From: Paramarasmius palmivorus
Lineage: Eukaryota; Basidiomycota; Agaricomycetes; Agaricales; Marasmiaceae
Length of the DNA: 64,000 nt
NCBI GenBank assembly: GCA_037176845.1
Contig: JAYKXP010000076.1
Span: forward strand, 62,001-126,000
Reading direction: 5' to 3'
A program made the translations under genes and the position numbers. Positions 61,626 through 64,000 of this stretch are shown piece after piece (position 1 is the stretch's first letter; every line of letters begins with the position of its first letter). The notes under the pieces are model-generated. The model was not told the origin of the DNA. It ran no database searches and saw only the letters and a list, made by a program, of their open reading frames with translations.

Positions 61626-63051
61626 CAGGTATCACGTAACATGTCGCGTCACTGAGACAAATTCGAAGTCGGAAATTCGAATCCTCAATCTACTTATGGC
61701 AAAACGAGTTCCATGGATATCTAGGATCTACTCATAAGTATCGTTCGATTCACAGAACCATATTCATCTCTCTACCGACACCAGCCGACATGCTTACGGC
61801 TAGGGCTATGGCCGAGGAAATGAAGTTTCCCTTTCCTACACCGTGTTAATACCGGTGCGTGTCAGGCTTCAGCCATTGTGGAAGTCTACCCAGCGACAGT
61901 CTCTTAATACAGCATTCTGATTTCATATCGTAAGATGTGATTAGCACTAGAGGCCTTCGAATAGTACACATTGACACTCACGGCCATAGATAGCCCGTAG
62001 TGGTTTTCTGGTCTTTATTCGACTACGAAACTCTGCAGGGACTGAGATTAGCTCGTTGGACATGGAAACGGATCCAATGTGACGCATGCATACGAGAGAG
62101 ATCGCCTCCAAAAAATATGCCTTCCATCGTGTTGTACACCTGCTGTATCCAGGAAGAGTGTATGTGACATAAGGGGTCCCTATGATGTCGAAAACGAAGG
62201 CCATGTCTGATTTTTGGATTTGGCAATCCCTGGACAAGAGTATGTTTGAAATTGTTTCGCCAAGTGAAGCTATACCCCACGTACCTGCCATTCATGGCAC
62301 ATCCTGAGGCCTGAAGGCTAGAACCTTCTGTCTCCATACGAAACAAACCCAACTGAACCCACTACCAAAACCCCAGGCCCTAAACAGACACCAGAGCACG
62401 TTGTAAATGTCTAACGTGCGTTCGCGAGAGTGAAAATGCCCCATGACAGACATCCTCATTGTGTCCACGATGCTCAGATACTAGCGAACCTTACACTGAA
62501 CGAGAAGAGTTTGAGGCCCTGACTCTTCGAGCGAAAACACGGCCTACTTACCTTCAAAGCTGCTTGAACTTTTACTACAGGTCTGAGCTACAGCATCCCG
62601 TCAGTCATCCTCTGAAAAGTTCGCCGCGTCGACGATGACAAGTTTATCCGAAAATCAACACCGCGCTGTTTGAATGTAGCTGTCTTTGCTGTGGATGTGA
62701 ACCTACAAAGTACCAGTTAGAGGTTGAATGGGACAATAGAACAGCACTCGCCTTGTATCGTACAAAATAAGCGTGTTGCAGACTCGTACCATCGGCTGCG
62801 ATAAAGGTGGTCAATACATAGTCGTTGAAAGAGGACACCGTGCATCGGCCGACTTCGGGCTGACATAATCCTTCCCCTTTTCCAGCACTGCCAACACCAG
62901 CCAACACCAGCACCTCGAGCTACTAACGAACATCTACAGCAAACGAACGTAACATTTCGCATCAATGCTCTGCCGTCTCGATTAAACATCTGGTCTGTTC
63001 AAACAATAAAGCTTCTGGTGAACAGCGGCTCCAGCTGTGACACACAGCACA
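61626..63051. other. Region between FunK1-like copy A and T3
   Basis: About 1.4 kb. Minus-strand ORFs at 61947-62352 overlap in two frames and could be decayed kinase sequence: KTRKPLRAIYGRE is faintly like the Gly-rich region of FunK1. Another pair (62644-62989) starts with GTG or lacks a clear model. I call no gene here. Confidence 0.4.
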
Positions 63052-63683
63052 ATGCAAATCCTCAAAAGCAGCTTCAGGGTACATTTCTCCAGATTTCTTC
63101 CCTTTACCACAACTCAAATGCTTTCTGAACGTTGCAGAAACTATATCAGTCTCTGTCTCTCGGCGATAAGCGGTATATGCACGATTTTATCCTCTATCGG
63201 AGCCATACGAAGACACGACGCAGAGATTGCGGCCTTGACTGTTGTATCAGGGATTATTTCCATTTTCCTGGGCGTGTTGCCGTGAGTACATCTTCCCAGT
63301 CTGAATATCATATAGTTCTTAGTGGATCAATAGAATGTTGCCTCAGAAACCTGACCAGGATGATACCAGGAGGGACCTTGAGCAAGGACATAGACAAGAG
63401 ACCGTAAGGTTCTCTCGGTATTCTCTAACTGATGCTGATCTGTTACATGAAGATTGCAAAGCTAAGGAAACCTCCAGCTGCACGAACCAGAGATTTTTTT
63501 GGGTATTGTAGGGGTGCTCCTCGCTACATTTACTGCAATGAATTGGAGTGGTGCCGAAACGAACTCACCCGAACGATGAAACTGGTCGAGGAGGTTGATA
63601 CTCTTCATCGACTTATGTCGCTGCTAGCGAGGTCGAGAAGGAGAAGGGGGCGGATTCAAATCGCTCCGATGAGAGGGGTTTAA
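63052..63683 (+). CDS. Small two-helix membrane protein T3 (family T)
   Basis: Three exons (63052-63281, 63334-63403, 63453-63683) give 176 residues; starting at the ATG at 63118 (MLSERCRN) gives 154 and matches T1/T2 better. The helices are ISLCLSAISGICTILSSI and LTVVSGIISIFLGVL, with a short polar turn containing RRHDAE. The phase-2 intron falls just after helix 2, as in T1 and T2. The next exon carries RRDLEQGHRQE, similar to DLEEG. The last exon is basic (RSRRRRGRIQ) with an amphipathic helix. It is opposite in strand to the others and lies beside the FunK1-like pair. Function is unknown. Confidence 0.6.
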
Positions 63684-64000
63684 ACAATAGCGCGTTGGAA
63701 ATGACGGTTTTACAGGATCCAAACGTTGTGCAAGTTAATCGCTCTATGTAAACCATACTTATCACGCTATACTAACTGTGTCAAAATAGATCAAATGCTT
63801 TTTTTCTGTATTCTCAGGAAGGCTAACTCTGCTGTGTTCGCCATTACGGCCTGGAAAATAGATCTGAGCGACGTTGCGAGCGAAGCTAGCGCTGGACACT
63901 TGGCCGCCATTGACACAGTATCATTTCGCTCGAGTTACAGCCTATAGGACAAGAACGCGTGCGTGTATTCGTTCAGATGGATCAAGGTACACTCAGAAAC
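63684..64000. other. Right edge
   Basis: The 3' flank of T3. A 73-codon ORF (63726-63947, plus) has no recognisable feature. Confidence 0.4.

Overview
This is nuclear DNA of a basidiomycete fungus, most likely a mushroom-forming agaricomycete. The evidence is genes with many short introns (about 45-70 bases, GT..AG, CTNAY-like branch sites), families typical of agaricomycetes (FunK1 kinases, DUF6535 membrane proteins, adenylate-forming A-T-R reductases, expanded F-box families), and a C-terminally conserved basidiomycete-type small protein. ORFs that look interrupted mostly join across introns.

Layout. 1-16.5 kb is gene-poor: one small Ser/His-rich gene (1516-2262, minus) with a clear TATA box and two CCAAT repeats, then about 14 kb with no gene I can support. 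16.5-29.8 kb is core housekeeping: NatB catalytic subunit (NAT3/NAA20), the TORC1 regulator IML1/DEPDC5, an F-box protein, an acyl-CoA ligase ending in the peroxisomal signal SKL, and mitochondrial acetolactate synthase ILV2. ILV2 is divergent from an NRPS-like A-T-R reductase (31.0-35.2 kb).

35.2-46.5 kb is an accessory island. Two DUF6535 membrane proteins in opposite orientation flank a FunK1 kinase, two small two-helix membrane proteins (a family I call T), a zinc-finger ORF and a 174-bp MITE with TA target duplication. 46.6-49 kb holds an intron-rich secreted bicupin oxalate decarboxylase. 50.5-55.8 kb is a tandem pair of F-box/Cys-rich paralogues, followed by a CTL/Pns1-type transporter. 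The last 5 kb has two tandem FunK1-like kinase genes lacking the catalytic-loop Asn, and a third T-family gene.

Most notable are the T family (three paralogues, same phase-2 intron just after the second helix, two of three with a DLEEG tail motif and the third with DLEQG), its repeated proximity to FunK1-type genes, and a possible fusion of one member to the zinc-finger ORF. Also of interest is the ILV2 / A-T-R reductase / peroxisomal ligase neighbourhood, which could be a small metabolic locus. Family assignments rest on motif recognition alone; splice sites were read by eye.
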